64,000 bases of DNA, from contig NZ_JAOQNX010000021.1 of assembly GCF_025961575.1 (NCBI RefSeq), positions 36,432-100,431 on the forward strand, read 5' to 3'. Below are positions 25,984-34,663 of this stretch, piece after piece; the first letter of the stretch is position 1; each line of letters starts with the position of its first letter. A program made the translations under genes and the position numbers. The DNA is from Rhodoblastus acidophilus (lineage in GTDB: Bacteria; Pseudomonadota; Alphaproteobacteria; Rhizobiales; Beijerinckiaceae). The notes under the pieces were generated by a model. The model saw only the letters and a program-made list of their open reading frames with translations, was not told the origin of the DNA and made no database searches.

Positions 25984-26802
25984 ATGGCTTTTCCCTTCGT
26001 CGCCGGCCTGCGCCGCGCCGCTTTCGCCCTTCCGCTGTGCGCGCTCGCGCTGAACCCCGCCGCCGCAAAGGTATTGGCCACGGTGAACGGCGTCGAGATC
26101 ACCGACGCAGATCTTGCCACGGCGGCCGAGGATGTCGGCAGCTCCCTGCCCAAGCAGATGGACGAGGCGGCCCGCCAGAAGGCGCTGTTGGATTATCTGA
26201 TCGACGTCACGCTGGTGAACCAGAAGGCCGTGGCCGACAAGCTCGACCAGACCCCGGAATTCGCCAAAAAACTTGCTTATTTCCGTCAAAAATTGCTGAT
26301 GGAGACCTATCTGGCCAAGGTGACCAAGGAAGGCGTGACCGAAGCGGCGGAAAAGCAGGTCTATGACGACGCCGCCAAAGCGCAGAAGCCCGAAGAGGAA
26401 ATCCACGCCCTGCACATCCTCGTGCCCACCGAGGACGAGGCGAAAAAGGTCGAGGAGCGGCTGAAGAAGGGCGAGGATTTTGGCAAACTCGCCGACGAAT
26501 TGTCCAAGGACCCGGGTTCGAAGGGCGGCGATCTCGGCTGGTTCACCAAAGACCGCATGGTGCCGGAATTCGCCGAGGTCGCCTTCAAGACCAAGCCCGG
26601 CGACGTCTCCGATCCGGTCAAGACCCAGTTCGGCTGGCATGTGATCAAGGTCTTGGACAAGCGCCAGAAGCCGTTCCCCACCTTTGCCGAAGTCAAGCCG
26701 CAGGTCGAGCATTTCGTGCAACAGAAGGTGCAGAGCGAAGCCATCATGAAGCTGCGCGACGGCGCCAAGATCACCCGCACGGACGAACCGGCGAAAAAGT
26801 GA
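25984..26802 (+). CDS. Periplasmic parvulin-type peptidylprolyl isomerase
   Basis: The 272-residue protein has a signal peptide (cleavage near AAA-K29), an N-terminal SurA/PpiC-like helical segment and a parvulin domain. The domain contains EEEIHALHILVPTEDEAKKV, LSKDPGSKGGDLGWFTKDRMVPEF and VKTQFGWHVIKVLDKR. Such proteins help outer-membrane and secreted proteins fold. The ATG at 25984 begins the signal peptide. Two tandem terminators follow. Confidence 0.9.
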   Translation: MAFPFVAGLRRAAFALPLCALALNPAAAKVLATVNGVEITDADLATAAEDVGSSLPKQMDEAARQKALLDYLIDVTLVNQKAVADKLDQTPEFAKKLAYFRQKLLMETYLAKVTKEGVTEAAEKQVYDDAAKAQKPEEEIHALHILVPTEDEAKKVEERLKKGEDFGKLADELSKDPGSKGGDLGWFTKDRMVPEFAEVAFKTKPGDVSDPVKTQFGWHVIKVLDKRQKPFPTFAEVKPQVEHFVQQKVQSEAIMKLRDGAKITRTDEPAKK

Positions 26803-26815
26803 TTTCGCCCCGAAA

Positions 26816-26873
26816 GCCCCGCTTCGGCGGGGCGTCTTGTTGAGCAAACAGCCCCGCTTCGGTGGGGCTTTTT
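26816..26873 (+). terminator. Two tandem terminators after the parvulin gene
   Basis: GCCCCGCTTCGGCGGGGC and, about 35 bases later, AGCCCCGCTTCGGTGGGGCT followed by five T form two near-identical hairpins. The copies suggest a local duplication of the terminator. The second has the better T tract. Confidence 0.85.
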
Positions 26874-27036
26874 GTTGAGCATCTTCGCGGATGCGCGGTC
26901 ATCCTATTGTCATGCAAGCGCGCAAAACGCCGTCGCGCAGGTTCCTGCTTGACGGCGCCGCTCAGGCGACGCAAACGAGGACGAATTTGCGCCGCCTTGT
27001 CCTTGAGAGGCGGCGCGAACAGCCCGAGGATTTACG

Positions 27037-28284
27037 ATGGCCGCGCCCGCCCCGCTTTCCCCCCTTGCGCCCACGATCTTTGCCGAATTGCCGCCGATCG
27101 ACGGCGTGCGCCTCGCCGCCGGCGCCGCCGGCATCCGCTACCAGGGGCGCACCGACGTGGTGCTCGCCGTGTTCGACAAGCCGGCTTCCGTCGCCGGCGT
27201 CTTCACCACCTCCAAATGCCCGTCGGCGCCGGTGGATTGGTGCCGCGACATGCTCAAGGGCGGCAAGGCCCGCGCGCTCGTGGTCAATTCCGGCAACGCC
27301 AATGCTTTCACCGGCAAGGTCGGCAAGGATGCGACGGAATTGACGGCGAAACTGGCGGCCAAGGCGATCGGCGCCGACGAGAGCGAGATTTTCCTCGCCT
27401 CGACCGGCGTGATCGGCGAACCGCTGGACGCGTCGAAATTCGAGGGCGTGCTCGATCGGCTCGCCGCCGACGCGCGCGCCGACGCCTGGCTGGACGCCGC
27501 CCGCGCCATCATGACCACCGACACCTTTCCGAAAGTCGCCACCGCGAAGGCCATGATCGGCGACGTCGAAGTCACGCTGAACGGCATCGCCAAAGGCGCC
27601 GGCATGATCGCGCCCGATATGGCGACCATGCTCTCCTATGTCTTCACCGACGCGGCCATTTCCTCCGACGCGCTGCAGAAGCTGCTGTCCAAGGGGGTCA
27701 AAACCTCGTTCAACGCGGTGACCGTGGACAGCGACACCTCGACCTCCGACACGTTGATGCTGTTCGCCACCGGCGCGGCGGAAGCGCGCGGCCAGAAGAA
27801 AATCCGCAAGGCGCGCGACGAACACCTCGCCGATTTCGCCGAAAAGCTCGACGCGCTGCTGGTCGATCTCGCCCAGCAGGTTGCGCGCGACGGCGAAGGC
27901 GCGCGGCACTTCATCGAGGTGCAGGTCACCGGCGCCGACAGCGACAAGGCGGCGAAACGCGTCGCCTTCTCCATCGCCAATTCGCCGCTGGTGAAGACGG
28001 CGGTGGCCGGCGAGGACGCCAATTGGGGCCGCGTGGTCATGGCGGTCGGCAAGGCCGGCGAGAAGGCCGAACGCGATCGCTTGTCGATCTGGTTCAACGG
28101 AATCCGCGTGGCGCATAACGGCTTGCGCGACCCCGATTATGACGAGGCCGCCGTTTCCGACGTGATGAAGCAGGACGTGATCGTCATCCGCGCCGACCTC
28201 GACATCGGCAAGGGTTCGGCGAAAGTGTGGACCTGCGATCTCACCAAGGACTATGTCGCCATCAACGGCGATTACCGGTCATAG
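27037..28284 (+). CDS. argJ: Bifunctional ornithine acetyltransferase/N-acetylglutamate synthase
   Basis: ArgJ moves the acetyl group from acetylornithine to glutamate in arginine synthesis. The 415-residue precursor contains [25 protein letters not shown] with the autocleavage site before nucleophile Thr197, and the C-terminal NGDYRS. Length and motifs are normal. It is followed 22 bases later by mutT, a frequent alphaproteobacterial arrangement. Confidence 0.97.
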   Translation: MAAPAPLSPLAPTIFAELPPIDGVRLAAGAAGIRYQGRTDVVLAVFDKPASVAGVFTTSKCPSAPVDWCRDMLKGGKARALVVNSGNANAFTGKVGKDATELTAKLAAKAIGADESEIFLASTGVIGEPLDASKFEGVLDRLAADARADAWLDAARAIMTTDTFPKVATAKAMIGDVEVTLNGIAKGAGMIAPDMATMLSYVFTDAAISSDALQKLLSKGVKTSFNAVTVDSDTSTSDTLMLFATGAAEARGQKKIRKARDEHLADFAEKLDALLVDLAQQVARDGEGARHFIEVQVTGADSDKAAKRVAFSIANSPLVKTAVAGEDANWGRVVMAVGKAGEKAERDRLSIWFNGIRVAHNGLRDPDYDEAAVSDVMKQDVIVIRADLDIGKGSAKVWTCDLTKDYVAINGDYRS

Positions 28285-28306
28285 GCGCGCTTTCCAAGGA
28301 CATGCC

Positions 28307-28708
28307 ATGAAGCTGCTGCTTGTCGTCGCCGTCGCCCTGGTCGACGCCGACAACCGCGTCCTGATCGCGCAGAGGCCGGAGGGCAAGACGCTCGCCGGTC
28401 TCTGGGAGTTTCCGGGCGGCAAGATCGATCCGGGCGAGCGCCCGGAACAGGCGCTGATCCGCGAATTACGCGAGGAGCTCGGCATCTCTGTAAAAGAGGC
28501 TTGCCTTGCGCCACTTACTTTCGCCAGCCATGGTTATCCAGATTTTCATCTTTTGATGCCACTTTATATCTGTCGTCGATGGGAAGGACATATTGCCGCA
28601 CGCGAAGGTCAAAGGCTGAAATGGGTTGCGCCGCCCAGGCTGCGGGACTATTCGATGCCTCCAGCAGATGAGCCGTTGATTCCCGCACTGGTTGAATTAC
28701 TGGCTTGA
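28307..28708 (+). CDS. mutT: 8-oxo-dGTP diphosphatase (Nudix)
   Basis: The 133-residue protein has a complete Nudix box, GGKIDPGERPEQALIRELREELGI, plus an N-terminal VLIAQRPEGKTLAGLWEFPG typical of MutT. It removes oxidised dGTP from the nucleotide pool. The ATG at 28307 follows AAGGA with a 7-base spacer. It is probably co-transcribed with argJ. Confidence 0.92.
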   Translation: MKLLLVVAVALVDADNRVLIAQRPEGKTLAGLWEFPGGKIDPGERPEQALIRELREELGISVKEACLAPLTFASHGYPDFHLLMPLYICRRWEGHIAAREGQRLKWVAPPRLRDYSMPPADEPLIPALVELLA

Positions 28709-28877
28709 TGCCGATCGGAAAAATGGCGCCGCAGGCCGATGCGTCAAGCGTGCTGCAGCGCAATAGAAAGTGTAAGGGCAAGTAAGGCCAACTCCGGGCA
28801 AGGTTGGCTTGGTAGACAGGAATCATGGTCAAATCTAGGTAAAACCATGACTTCGGTCACCTGCTCAATGTTGACCC

Positions 28878-28906
28878 TTGAACTTTTTGCTGCGCTGCAC
28901 CATAAT
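28878..28906 (+). promoter_or_regulatory. Sigma70-like promoter before the GNAT gene
   Basis: TTGAAC at 28878-28883 and CATAAT at 28901-28906 are separated by 17 bases, in the 280-base gap before the acetyltransferase gene. The rest of this gap holds nothing else that I recognise. Confidence 0.4.
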
Positions 28907-28988
28907 AAGCATAACAGGGGAAACGCTCTGCGAGGGGGGCATTGATCCACAGCGGCCTAGCGGCCGCGCAGAGGAATAGGAAGACCAC

Positions 28989-29582
28989 ATGGAACAGGCT
29001 ATGATCCATGGAGGCGTTGTTCGCAGACTTTGGCCGGCCGACCTGCCGGCGTTCCGTGACCATCTGCTGCGTCTGGACGCCAAGAGCCGGTACGACCGCT
29101 ATGCAATGGCGGTCAACGACGATTTTCTTATCCGCTACGCAGAACGCTGCTTCGGCATCGACGACGTGATCTATGGCTATTACGTGGACGGCGTGCTGCG
29201 GGGCGCGGGTGAGTTGCGATCGGTCGGCAACAACATCATCGGCGGCTCCGTGGAAGCGGCGTTCTCAGTGGAAAAGGAATGGCGCCGTCGCGGCGTCGGC
29301 ACCGAACTGATGTCGCGCATCGTGCGCGCCGCCCGAAACCGCCGCGCCGACGCGCTCTACATGACCTGCCTGTCGGGCAATGTGGCCATGCAGGGCTTGG
29401 CGCGGAAGTTCTCGGCCGATCTGCGCTTCGAGACCGACGACGTCTCGGGCAAGCTCGTCGCGCGCGCGCCGAGCGCCGCCTCGATCTGGGGCGAATTCGC
29501 CGACAATGCGACCAGCTTCGCCACGGCGATCCTGGACCTGCAGACCCGCGTGTTCTCCATGCAACAGCGCGGCGCAGCCTGA
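28989..29582 (+). CDS. GNAT-family N-acetyltransferase
   Basis: The 197-residue protein shows the acetyl-CoA loop VEKEWRRRGVGTELMSRIVRAA and the upstream strands expected of GNAT. The N terminus LRLDAKSRYDRYAMAV and the C-terminal extension are seen in a GNAT group frequent in Hyphomicrobiales. The substrate is not known. A strong terminator follows. Confidence 0.85.
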   Translation: MEQAMIHGGVVRRLWPADLPAFRDHLLRLDAKSRYDRYAMAVNDDFLIRYAERCFGIDDVIYGYYVDGVLRGAGELRSVGNNIIGGSVEAAFSVEKEWRRRGVGTELMSRIVRAARNRRADALYMTCLSGNVAMQGLARKFSADLRFETDDVSGKLVARAPSAASIWGEFADNATSFATAILDLQTRVFSMQQRGAA

Positions 29583-29601
29583 GCTGAAGCCCGGTCATGC
29601 A

Positions 29602-29631
29602 GAAAGCGCGCCCCTCGGGGCGCGCTTTTTT
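29602..29631 (+). terminator. Rho-independent terminator
   Basis: AAAGCGCGCCCC TC GGGGCGCGCTTTTTT forms a 12-bp hairpin with a T tract just after the GNAT gene. Confidence 0.9.
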
Positions 29632-29698
29632 GGTTCTTGCGGACAAGCTTGGCGAAAGCTTAGGCGGCGACCATGGACATCATCCACGGAGAGGGCCG

Positions 29699-29908
29699 AT
29701 GTTCGCCGTCAAAAATCACTTTTCCGAGTTGATCGAGATCGACCTGCTGTTCGCGCAAGCGGAACTTGCAACGGGCGCGACGGACCGTTCAGCCTTGACC
29801 CGCGCCATCCGCCATATCGAGCAGGCGCTCAAGAGCGTGCGTGCTCAAAAGGCGGAAGACTACGGGAAAAGGGACGGCCTGAAGACTCACTCGGCGGCGA
29901 GGGGATAG
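29699..29908 (+). CDS. Small hypothetical protein, 69 residues
   Basis: A short, probably helical soluble protein (AELATGATDRSALTRAIRHIEQALKSVRAQKAEDY) with no recognised family. The ATG at 29699 follows GGAGAGGG with a short spacer. Its last 22 bases overlap the 3-prime end of the convergent helix-turn-helix gene. The coding call rests on the ribosome binding site and codon pattern. Confidence 0.55.
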   Translation: MFAVKNHFSELIEIDLLFAQAELATGATDRSALTRAIRHIEQALKSVRAQKAEDYGKRDGLKTHSAARG

Positions 29909-30153
29909 TCGGATTTGTTCGAGCCCAGCAGCCCGGAGAGCTCGAAGAAATGACGAATGCTGACATTCAACCGCTTGCAAATGGTCACCATCGTGCGCGC
30001 ATCGATGCGTTCGATCCCTGTTTCGAAGGCTTCGAGCCGCTCCGGCGCCACGCCGACGCTTTCTGCAAAGGATGGCGCGTCAAATTGACGGGCGAGCCTT
30101 TCCGAGCGGAGGCGAGACCCGATGGCGCGATCGATGATATTCGTGGTCGTCAC
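29887..30153 (-). CDS. Small Cro/CI-type helix-turn-helix protein
   Basis: The 88-residue protein contains IGSRLRSERLARQFDAPSFAESVGVAPERLEAFE then IDARTMVTICKRLNVSIRHFFE, an HTH_3/Cro-CI fold. The GTG at 30153 lies 6 bases after GAGG and is preferred to an ATG at 30165 that has no ribosome binding site. Two direct repeats of TCATTACGT lie over and upstream of the start and are likely its own operator. Confidence 0.8.
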   Translation of the reverse strand: MTTTNIIDRAIGSRLRSERLARQFDAPSFAESVGVAPERLEAFETGIERIDARTMVTICKRLNVSIRHFFELSGLLGSNKSDYPLAAE

Positions 30154-30161
30154 GCAGGACC

Positions 30162-30189
30162 TCATTACGTTAGGTTGTCATCATTACGT
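30162..30189. promoter_or_regulatory. Direct-repeat operator of the small HTH gene
   Basis: TCATTACGT occurs at 30162-30170 and again at 30181-30189, a 19-base period close to two helical turns. The sites flank the start of the Cro/CI-type gene, so autoregulation is likely. Confidence 0.55.
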
Positions 30190-30219
30190 ACGTCACCTCC
30201 GGGTTGTAGGTGCGAAACA

Positions 30220-30236
30220 GTTAACAAAAGGTTAAC
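30220..30236. promoter_or_regulatory. Paired GTTAAC motifs
   Basis: GTTAAC at 30220-30225 and 30231-30236 are 11 bases apart, about one helical turn. They lie in the gap between the small HTH gene and the dps transcript end. A binding site is possible; nothing links it to a specific regulator. Confidence 0.25.
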
Positions 30237-30361
30237 AGCGACGCCGTCCGCGCGCGCTCAAGGCGCGGACAGCCCGGCCGAATCCGTCAATTAAACGAGC
30301 AGACGAAATCGAAATGGAAAAAGGCGCCGCCGTCGGCGACGCCTTCAAGACGTGCAGCCTG

Positions 30362-30439
30362 TCAGCGGTAGAGAAACGCGATCAGCAGAATGATCGGGAT
30401 CGGCACGCCAAGCAGCCAAAGCAGAAGTCCACGTCCCAT
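30362..30439 (-). CDS. 25-residue membrane microprotein downstream of dps
   Basis: The frame encodes MGRGLLLWLLGVPIPIILLIAFLYR and a TGA. It forms one hydrophobic helix. The ATG at 30439 follows AGGAGGGG. It begins 11 bases after the dps stop and so shares the EcfG-type promoter of dps. I recall very similar 20-30-residue proteins annotated in other Hyphomicrobiales, with no function known. Confidence 0.7.
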   Translation of the reverse strand: MGRGLLLWLLGVPIPIILLIAFLYR

Positions 30440-30449
30440 TGTCCCCTCC

Positions 30450-30941
30450 TCACTTGGTGATGACGGCGCGCAGCATCCAGATGGTTTTCTCGTGCCATTC
30501 CATGCGCGCGACCAGCATGTCGTGGGTGACCACGTCCTTCTGGTCCTCCGCGTTCAGCGCCGCCTGGCGCATGACGCGCACAGCGGCCTCGTGGTCCGCG
30601 ATCAGGTCCTCGACAATCTCTTCCGCGCCCATTTCGCGCGCGGCGGGCTGCACCGAAATGGCGGGCACAGGCGTCGGGAAACCCAATGCGCGAATGCGCT
30701 CCGCGAACAGGTCGGTGGCCTCGAACAATTCGCCATATTGCTCCTCCAGCATTTCGTGCAGGGAATGGAACAGCGGCCCCACCACATTCCAGTGATGGAC
30801 ATGCGTCTTGACGACCAGGCTGTAAGTGGCGCTCAGGATCTCCGCGAGGCTTTCCGCAATCTTTGTGCGGGCGGCCGGGTCGATTCCGGATTGGATGGAT
30901 TCGACGCGGGGCTTTGCGCCCAAGATTTCCACATTGGCCAT
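30450..30941 (-). CDS. dps: Dps-family DNA-protecting ferritin
   Basis: The 163-residue protein has the Dps ferroxidase pattern: THVHHWNVVGPLFHSLHEMLEEQYGELFEATDLFAERIRALG and, later, DLIADHEAAVRVMR. Dps oxidises and stores iron and shields DNA in stress and stationary phase. The ATG at 30941 follows AAGGA. An EcfG-type promoter (30979-31003) lies just upstream, consistent with general stress control. Confidence 0.93.
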   Translation of the reverse strand: MANVEILGAKPRVESIQSGIDPAARTKIAESLAEILSATYSLVVKTHVHHWNVVGPLFHSLHEMLEEQYGELFEATDLFAERIRALGFPTPVPAISVQPAAREMGAEEIVEDLIADHEAAVRVMRQAALNAEDQKDVVTHDMLVARMEWHEKTIWMLRAVITK

Positions 30942-30978
30942 GAAAGGTCCTTCGCTTGTTGCAACGTTCAGTTGAGGT

Positions 30979-31003
30979 AACCGCATCCGTCGGCGCGCGT
31001 TCC
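30979..31003 (-). promoter_or_regulatory. EcfG-type promoter of dps
   Basis: On the minus strand GGAAC and GGTT are separated by 16 bases, 38 bases before the dps ATG. The consensus minus-10 is CGTT; this one has G at the first position. Confidence 0.65.
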
Positions 31004-31046
31004 CCGTAAAGGCCGCGAAAAGTCTGGCGCGAACCGGCGCGCAAGC

Positions 31047-31072
31047 GGAACCATGCGTCGCTCTAGGCCGTT
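31047..31072 (+). promoter_or_regulatory. EcfG-type promoter of the DUF1328-kinase operon
   Basis: GGAAC at 31047-31051 and CGTT at 31069-31072 with a 17-base spacer, 27 bases before the DUF1328 ATG. It is divergent from the dps promoter. Confidence 0.75.
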
Positions 31073-31099
31073 GCCTTTGAACGGCTTGGAGGCGCGAAA

Positions 31100-31264
31100 A
31101 TGCTCTATTGGACGCTCGTCTTTCTTGTGGTCGCGCTGGTTGCCGGCGCGCTTGGCTTTACCAGTTTGGCCTCGGCCTCCGCGGGCGTCGCGCGCATCAT
31201 CTTCGGCGTCTTCCTGGTGTTCTTCCTCGTCTCGCTCGTCATGCAGGTGTTTGGCGGGGCATGA
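31100..31264 (+). CDS. DUF1328 small membrane protein (YtjA-like)
   Basis: The 54-residue protein, [20 protein letters not shown] then [19 protein letters not shown], has two membrane helices and matches the DUF1328 family. The ATG at 31100 follows GGAGG. Its stop overlaps the start of the sensor kinase gene (ATGA), so translation is coupled. DUF1328 genes are often stress-induced; function unknown. Confidence 0.85.
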   Translation: MLYWTLVFLVVALVAGALGFTSLASASAGVARIIFGVFLVFFLVSLVMQVFGGA

Positions 31265-32775
31265 AACGGGCTGAGCCGAGTCTGACAAACCTCAATGCAG
31301 CGCTGGCGGCCGCGGGCGTCGCGGTGCTGCTCGCGCTCGCCTATGGCGCGCATGTGTTTTCGGAAAAGACCGAGAGTCTCGCCAAGGACGTGGCCCGACT
31401 CGCTGTCGCCGAAGTGAGGATCTCCGGCGTCTACACCCAGGTCCTGGAAGCGGAATCGAGCCAGCGCGGCTATTTGCTCGTCAACGATCCCAATTATCTC
31501 GATCCGTTTCGCGCCGCGCGCGCCCGCGGCGAAGAGAATCTCGCGATCGCGGTACAAAAACTCGGGCAATTGAACATCGACGCCCAAGGCCTCGACGCCC
31601 TGCGCGAGATCGTGTCGAAGAAATATGATGAGTTGGAGAAGACTGTCGCGCTGGCGCAGGCGGGCCAACGTGACGCCGCGATCGACATCGTGCGCGCCAA
31701 TCATGGACGCGAGCTGATGTCGCGCATCCGCGAACGGACAAACGCCGAGCTGGATCGCCTCGCGACGATGCGCAAGCAATGGATCGTCGAGCTTCAGGAC
31801 AGCGCCGACAAGATGAGTGTGGCCGACGTGCTCGGCTCCGTCGCCGTGTTCCTGCTCGCGGCCTTGGCCGTGGCGCAGCAGTTCCGCCATTCCCGCGCTC
31901 TGGCTTCGGCGCAGCAGAACCTCGCCGCCGCCAATGATGCGCTTGAACATCGCGTGGCCGCGCGCACGCGCGACCTCAAGCGCGCCAATGAGGAAATCCA
32001 GCGTTACGCCTATATCGTCAGCCACGACCTGCGCGCGCCGCTGGTGAACATCATCGGTTTCGCCCGGGAGCTGGAGACGGCTTTCGCCACCGTGAAGCCG
32101 CTGGTGGAGACGGCGTGCGACGAACCCGGCGCCGAAAAGGCGCTCGCCGAAAAGGCCCTGGCGGCCGTGAGGGACGACATTCCCGAAGCGCTGAAGTTCA
32201 TTCGCTCCTCCACCAGCCGCATGGATGCGCTGATCGCGGGCATTCTCAAACTGTCGCGGCTCGGCGGACTCGCGCTGCAACCCCAGGCCATCGACCTCGA
32301 TCAATTGGCGCGCGACTGTATCGCCACCGTGGCGCACCGTCTCAACGGCGCCGGCGCGCAGGTCGAGATCGAGGGCCGCCTGCCGAGCCTCGTCGGCGAC
32401 CGCGACGCGCTGTCCCAGGTGTTCGCCAACCTGCTCGACAATGCGGCGAAATATCTCTCCGACGCGCGCGTCGGGCGCATCGTGCTGCGCGGCCGGCAGA
32501 CGGCGGCGCAGACGATCGTCGAGGTGGAGGACAATGGCCGGGGCGTCGACCTGAAGGATCAAAGCCGCATCTTCGAACTGTTCCGCCGCGCGGGCGCCCA
32601 GGACCGGCCCGGCGACGGCATCGGCCTCGCGCATGTGCGCACGCTGGCGCGCCGCATGGGCGGCGACATCGCCGTGCGCTCCGACGGCCGGTCGGGCAGC
32701 ATCTTCACTGTGACGCTGCCTAACGACCTCAGGACCTTTCTCAACCATGAACCAAGGGAGGACAGAAATGTCTGA
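31261..32775 (+). CDS. CHASE3-domain sensor histidine kinase
   Basis: The 504-residue membrane kinase has an N-terminal helix, a periplasmic CHASE3-like region ([21 protein letters not shown] near residues 65-85), a second helix near 190, a HisKA dimerisation domain with SHDLRAPL (His255) and an HATPase with [16 protein letters not shown] and GDGIGLAHV. It is translationally coupled to DUF1328 upstream and to a response regulator downstream (8-base overlap). Its place behind an EcfG-type promoter suggests a role in stress signalling. Confidence 0.9.
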   Translation: MKRAEPSLTNLNAALAAAGVAVLLALAYGAHVFSEKTESLAKDVARLAVAEVRISGVYTQVLEAESSQRGYLLVNDPNYLDPFRAARARGEENLAIAVQKLGQLNIDAQGLDALREIVSKKYDELEKTVALAQAGQRDAAIDIVRANHGRELMSRIRERTNAELDRLATMRKQWIVELQDSADKMSVADVLGSVAVFLLAALAVAQQFRHSRALASAQQNLAAANDALEHRVAARTRDLKRANEEIQRYAYIVSHDLRAPLVNIIGFARELETAFATVKPLVETACDEPGAEKALAEKALAAVRDDIPEALKFIRSSTSRMDALIAGILKLSRLGGLALQPQAIDLDQLARDCIATVAHRLNGAGAQVEIEGRLPSLVGDRDALSQVFANLLDNAAKYLSDARVGRIVLRGRQTAAQTIVEVEDNGRGVDLKDQSRIFELFRRAGAQDRPGDGIGLAHVRTLARRMGGDIAVRSDGRSGSIFTVTLPNDLRTFLNHEPREDRNV

Positions 32776-33193
32776 CCGCAACCGCGCCGTTTCGATCGTG
32801 ATGATCGAGGACGACGAGGGACATGCCCGACTGATCGAAAAGAACATCCGCCGCGCGGGGGTCGCCAACGACATCGTCACGTTCGGCAATGGGTCGCAGG
32901 CGCTGGACTATCTGTTGAACGCAAGGCTGCCGCGTCCCTATCTGATCCTGCTCGATCTCAATCTGCCCGACATGACCGGCGCCGACCTTCTCTCCGCGAT
33001 CAAGTCGAACGACAACACCCGTCGGGCGCCGGTGATCGTGCTGACCACGACGGACGATAAACACGAGGTGGAGAAGTGCTATGATCTCGGCGCCAATGTG
33101 TACATCGTCAAACCGCTGAACTATGATAGTTTCGCGAACGCGATCCGGCAGTTGGGCTTGTTCCTGTCGGTGATCCAGGTTCCAATCGATTGA
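32768..33193 (+). CDS. Single-domain response regulator (Rcp1/CheY-like)
   Basis: The 141-residue protein is one receiver domain with acidic pocket MIEDDEGHARL, phospho-acceptor Asp63 in LLDLNLPDM, TTT near 88 and the conserved Lys in VYIVKPLNYDSF. This style (RPYLILLDLNLPDMTG) is typical of Rcp-type regulators paired with CHASE or phytochrome kinases. The ATG overlaps the kinase stop by 8 bases and follows AGGGAGG. It is the likely partner of the kinase at 31261. Confidence 0.9.
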   Translation: MSDRNRAVSIVMIEDDEGHARLIEKNIRRAGVANDIVTFGNGSQALDYLLNARLPRPYLILLDLNLPDMTGADLLSAIKSNDNTRRAPVIVLTTTDDKHEVEKCYDLGANVYIVKPLNYDSFANAIRQLGLFLSVIQVPID

Positions 33194-33214
33194 AGGCGGA
33201 CCCCTAGACTGACC

Positions 33215-34324
33215 ATGCCCTTTGGTTCAGAATATCGTTCCGATCTGCGCATCCTGTTCGTCGATGACGACGAAGGGTTCGGCGTGCTGGTGCGCAAGCG
33301 CCTTTCATTGCGCGGTCACAACACCACGGTCCTGCAAAGCGGCGATGAGGTCATCGCCCAGGTCGCCGCCGGCGGCGTCGATGTCATCACCCTGGACCAT
33401 ACGCTGGTCGGCGAAACCGGTCTCGATATTATGGCGCGACTCGGGCCCCGCGAAACCCGCCCGCCCATCGTCTATGTCACCGGCGACATGAATGCGCGCA
33501 CCGCGGTGACCGCGCTCAAGTCAGGCGCCGACGAATATGTGGTGAAGGATGGCGGCGATGAGTTTTTCGAACTGCTGACCGCGGCGATCGAACATGTCTA
33601 TGAGCGCTGGCGGCTGAAGCGGATTCGCGACGAGCAACAGAAGGCGGTGCGCGAGGCGCGCGATCGCGCCGAAATGCTGCTGCACGAGGTCAATCACCGC
33701 ATCGCCAACAGTCTCGGCCTGATCGTCGCCATGGTGCGGATGCAGACCAGCGCGCTCAGCGATCCCGCCGCCATCCAGGCGCTGCAGGAGACGCAGGCCC
33801 GCATCACCGCGGTCGGCGGCGTGCATCGCAGACTCTATATGCACAACCGCATCGGTCTGGTGGCGCTCAAGGATTATCTGGAATCCTTGGTCGACGACCT
33901 GCGCACGCAGCTTGGCGACCGCCACAGGCTGGTGGCGGCGGTCGAACCGATCACCGTGACCACGGACAAGGCGGTGTCGCTGGGGGTGATGGTGGGAGAA
34001 CTCGTCACCAACGCCTATAAATACGCCTATGCCGAGGGCGCGTCGGGCGAGATCCGCATCGCCGTGGAACGGGAGGGCGACGGCGCCGTCCTCTCCGTGT
34101 CCGACGATGGCGCGGGATTCGATCCGAGCGCGCAAGCTAAGGGCACGGGGCTCGGCTCCAAAATCCTGAAATCGCTGGCCCAGAACGTTCAGGGCGAAAT
34201 CGGCTATGCGCGCGAGGGCGCAGGGTGCCGCGTCAGCTTGCGTTTCGGCCTCGACGCCCGTGACCGCGGCGAAGGACCGGACGCGTGGCTCAGCGGTCGC
34301 TCCGGGTCAGATGCGCCAGAATGA
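33215..34324 (+). CDS. Receiver-HisKA_2 hybrid histidine kinase
   Basis: The 369-residue soluble protein has an N-terminal receiver domain (VDDDEGFG, phospho-acceptor Asp61 in ITLDHTLVG), then a HisKA_2/HWE-like kinase core with LLHEVNHRIANSLGLI (His161 probable acceptor) and HATPase motifs ELVTNAYKYA, SDDGAGF and GLGSKIL. Kinases of the HisKA_2/HWE group act on PhyR in alphaproteobacteria. Its location 1.3 kb from phyR makes it a candidate PhyR kinase or phosphatase. Its end overlaps the convergent DUF883 gene by 35 bases. Confidence 0.88.
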   Translation: MPFGSEYRSDLRILFVDDDEGFGVLVRKRLSLRGHNTTVLQSGDEVIAQVAAGGVDVITLDHTLVGETGLDIMARLGPRETRPPIVYVTGDMNARTAVTALKSGADEYVVKDGGDEFFELLTAAIEHVYERWRLKRIRDEQQKAVREARDRAEMLLHEVNHRIANSLGLIVAMVRMQTSALSDPAAIQALQETQARITAVGGVHRRLYMHNRIGLVALKDYLESLVDDLRTQLGDRHRLVAAVEPITVTTDKAVSLGVMVGELVTNAYKYAYAEGASGEIRIAVEREGDGAVLSVSDDGAGFDPSAQAKGTGLGSKILKSLAQNVQGEIGYAREGAGCRVSLRFGLDARDRGEGPDAWLSGRSGSDAPE

Positions 34325-34604
34325 AGCCGAAGCCCGCCGCAATGGCGAGCGCCGCCAGCGGATTCTTTGCGACCGTGTCCGAAATCGTCTCGACGCCGCG
34401 ATCGGCGGTGGCGCGCGCCTCGGCCGCCACATGTCCGGCCTGGTCGGCGGCGCGCGCGCCGGCTTGCTTCACCGCGTCCGCCGCCTCGTCGCGGCGCGCG
34501 GCGGCGGTTTCGGAAAACTCCGCCAGGGCGGCCCGGATCGCGACCACCGCGTCGCTGATCGTCGTCGCCAATTCGTCGCGTTCCGCCTTGATGTCGATGC
34601 CCAT
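34290..34604 (-). CDS. DUF883/ElaB-YqjD-like membrane-anchored protein
   Basis: The 104-residue protein has a long amphipathic helix rich in Ala, Glu and Arg (KQAGARAADQAGHVAAEARATADRG), then a C-terminal hydrophobic helix with NPLAALAIAAGFGFILAHL. That fits the DUF883 family, some members of which bind ribosomes at the membrane in stationary phase. A close EcfG-type promoter precedes it. The 3-prime end overlaps the convergent hybrid kinase gene. Confidence 0.85.
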   Translation of the reverse strand: MGIDIKAERDELATTISDAVVAIRAALAEFSETAAARRDEAADAVKQAGARAADQAGHVAAEARATADRGVETISDTVAKNPLAALAIAAGFGFILAHLTRSDR

Positions 34605-34634
34605 GGTTCAAACTCCGTCTCGGCAAAGACAGGC

Positions 34635-34659
34635 AACGTGAGCGGGACGCCTTTGTTCC
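34635..34659 (-). promoter_or_regulatory. EcfG-type promoter of the DUF883 gene
   Basis: On the minus strand GGAAC and CGTT are separated by 16 bases; the ATG at 34604 is 31 bases downstream. Confidence 0.75.
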
Positions 34660-34663
34660 GGAC

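Noticed and set aside
30166..30361. Possible further small gene between the HTH gene and the dps microprotein
   Set aside because: No frame with a start and binding site that I trust; only the operator repeats and GTTAAC pair stand out.
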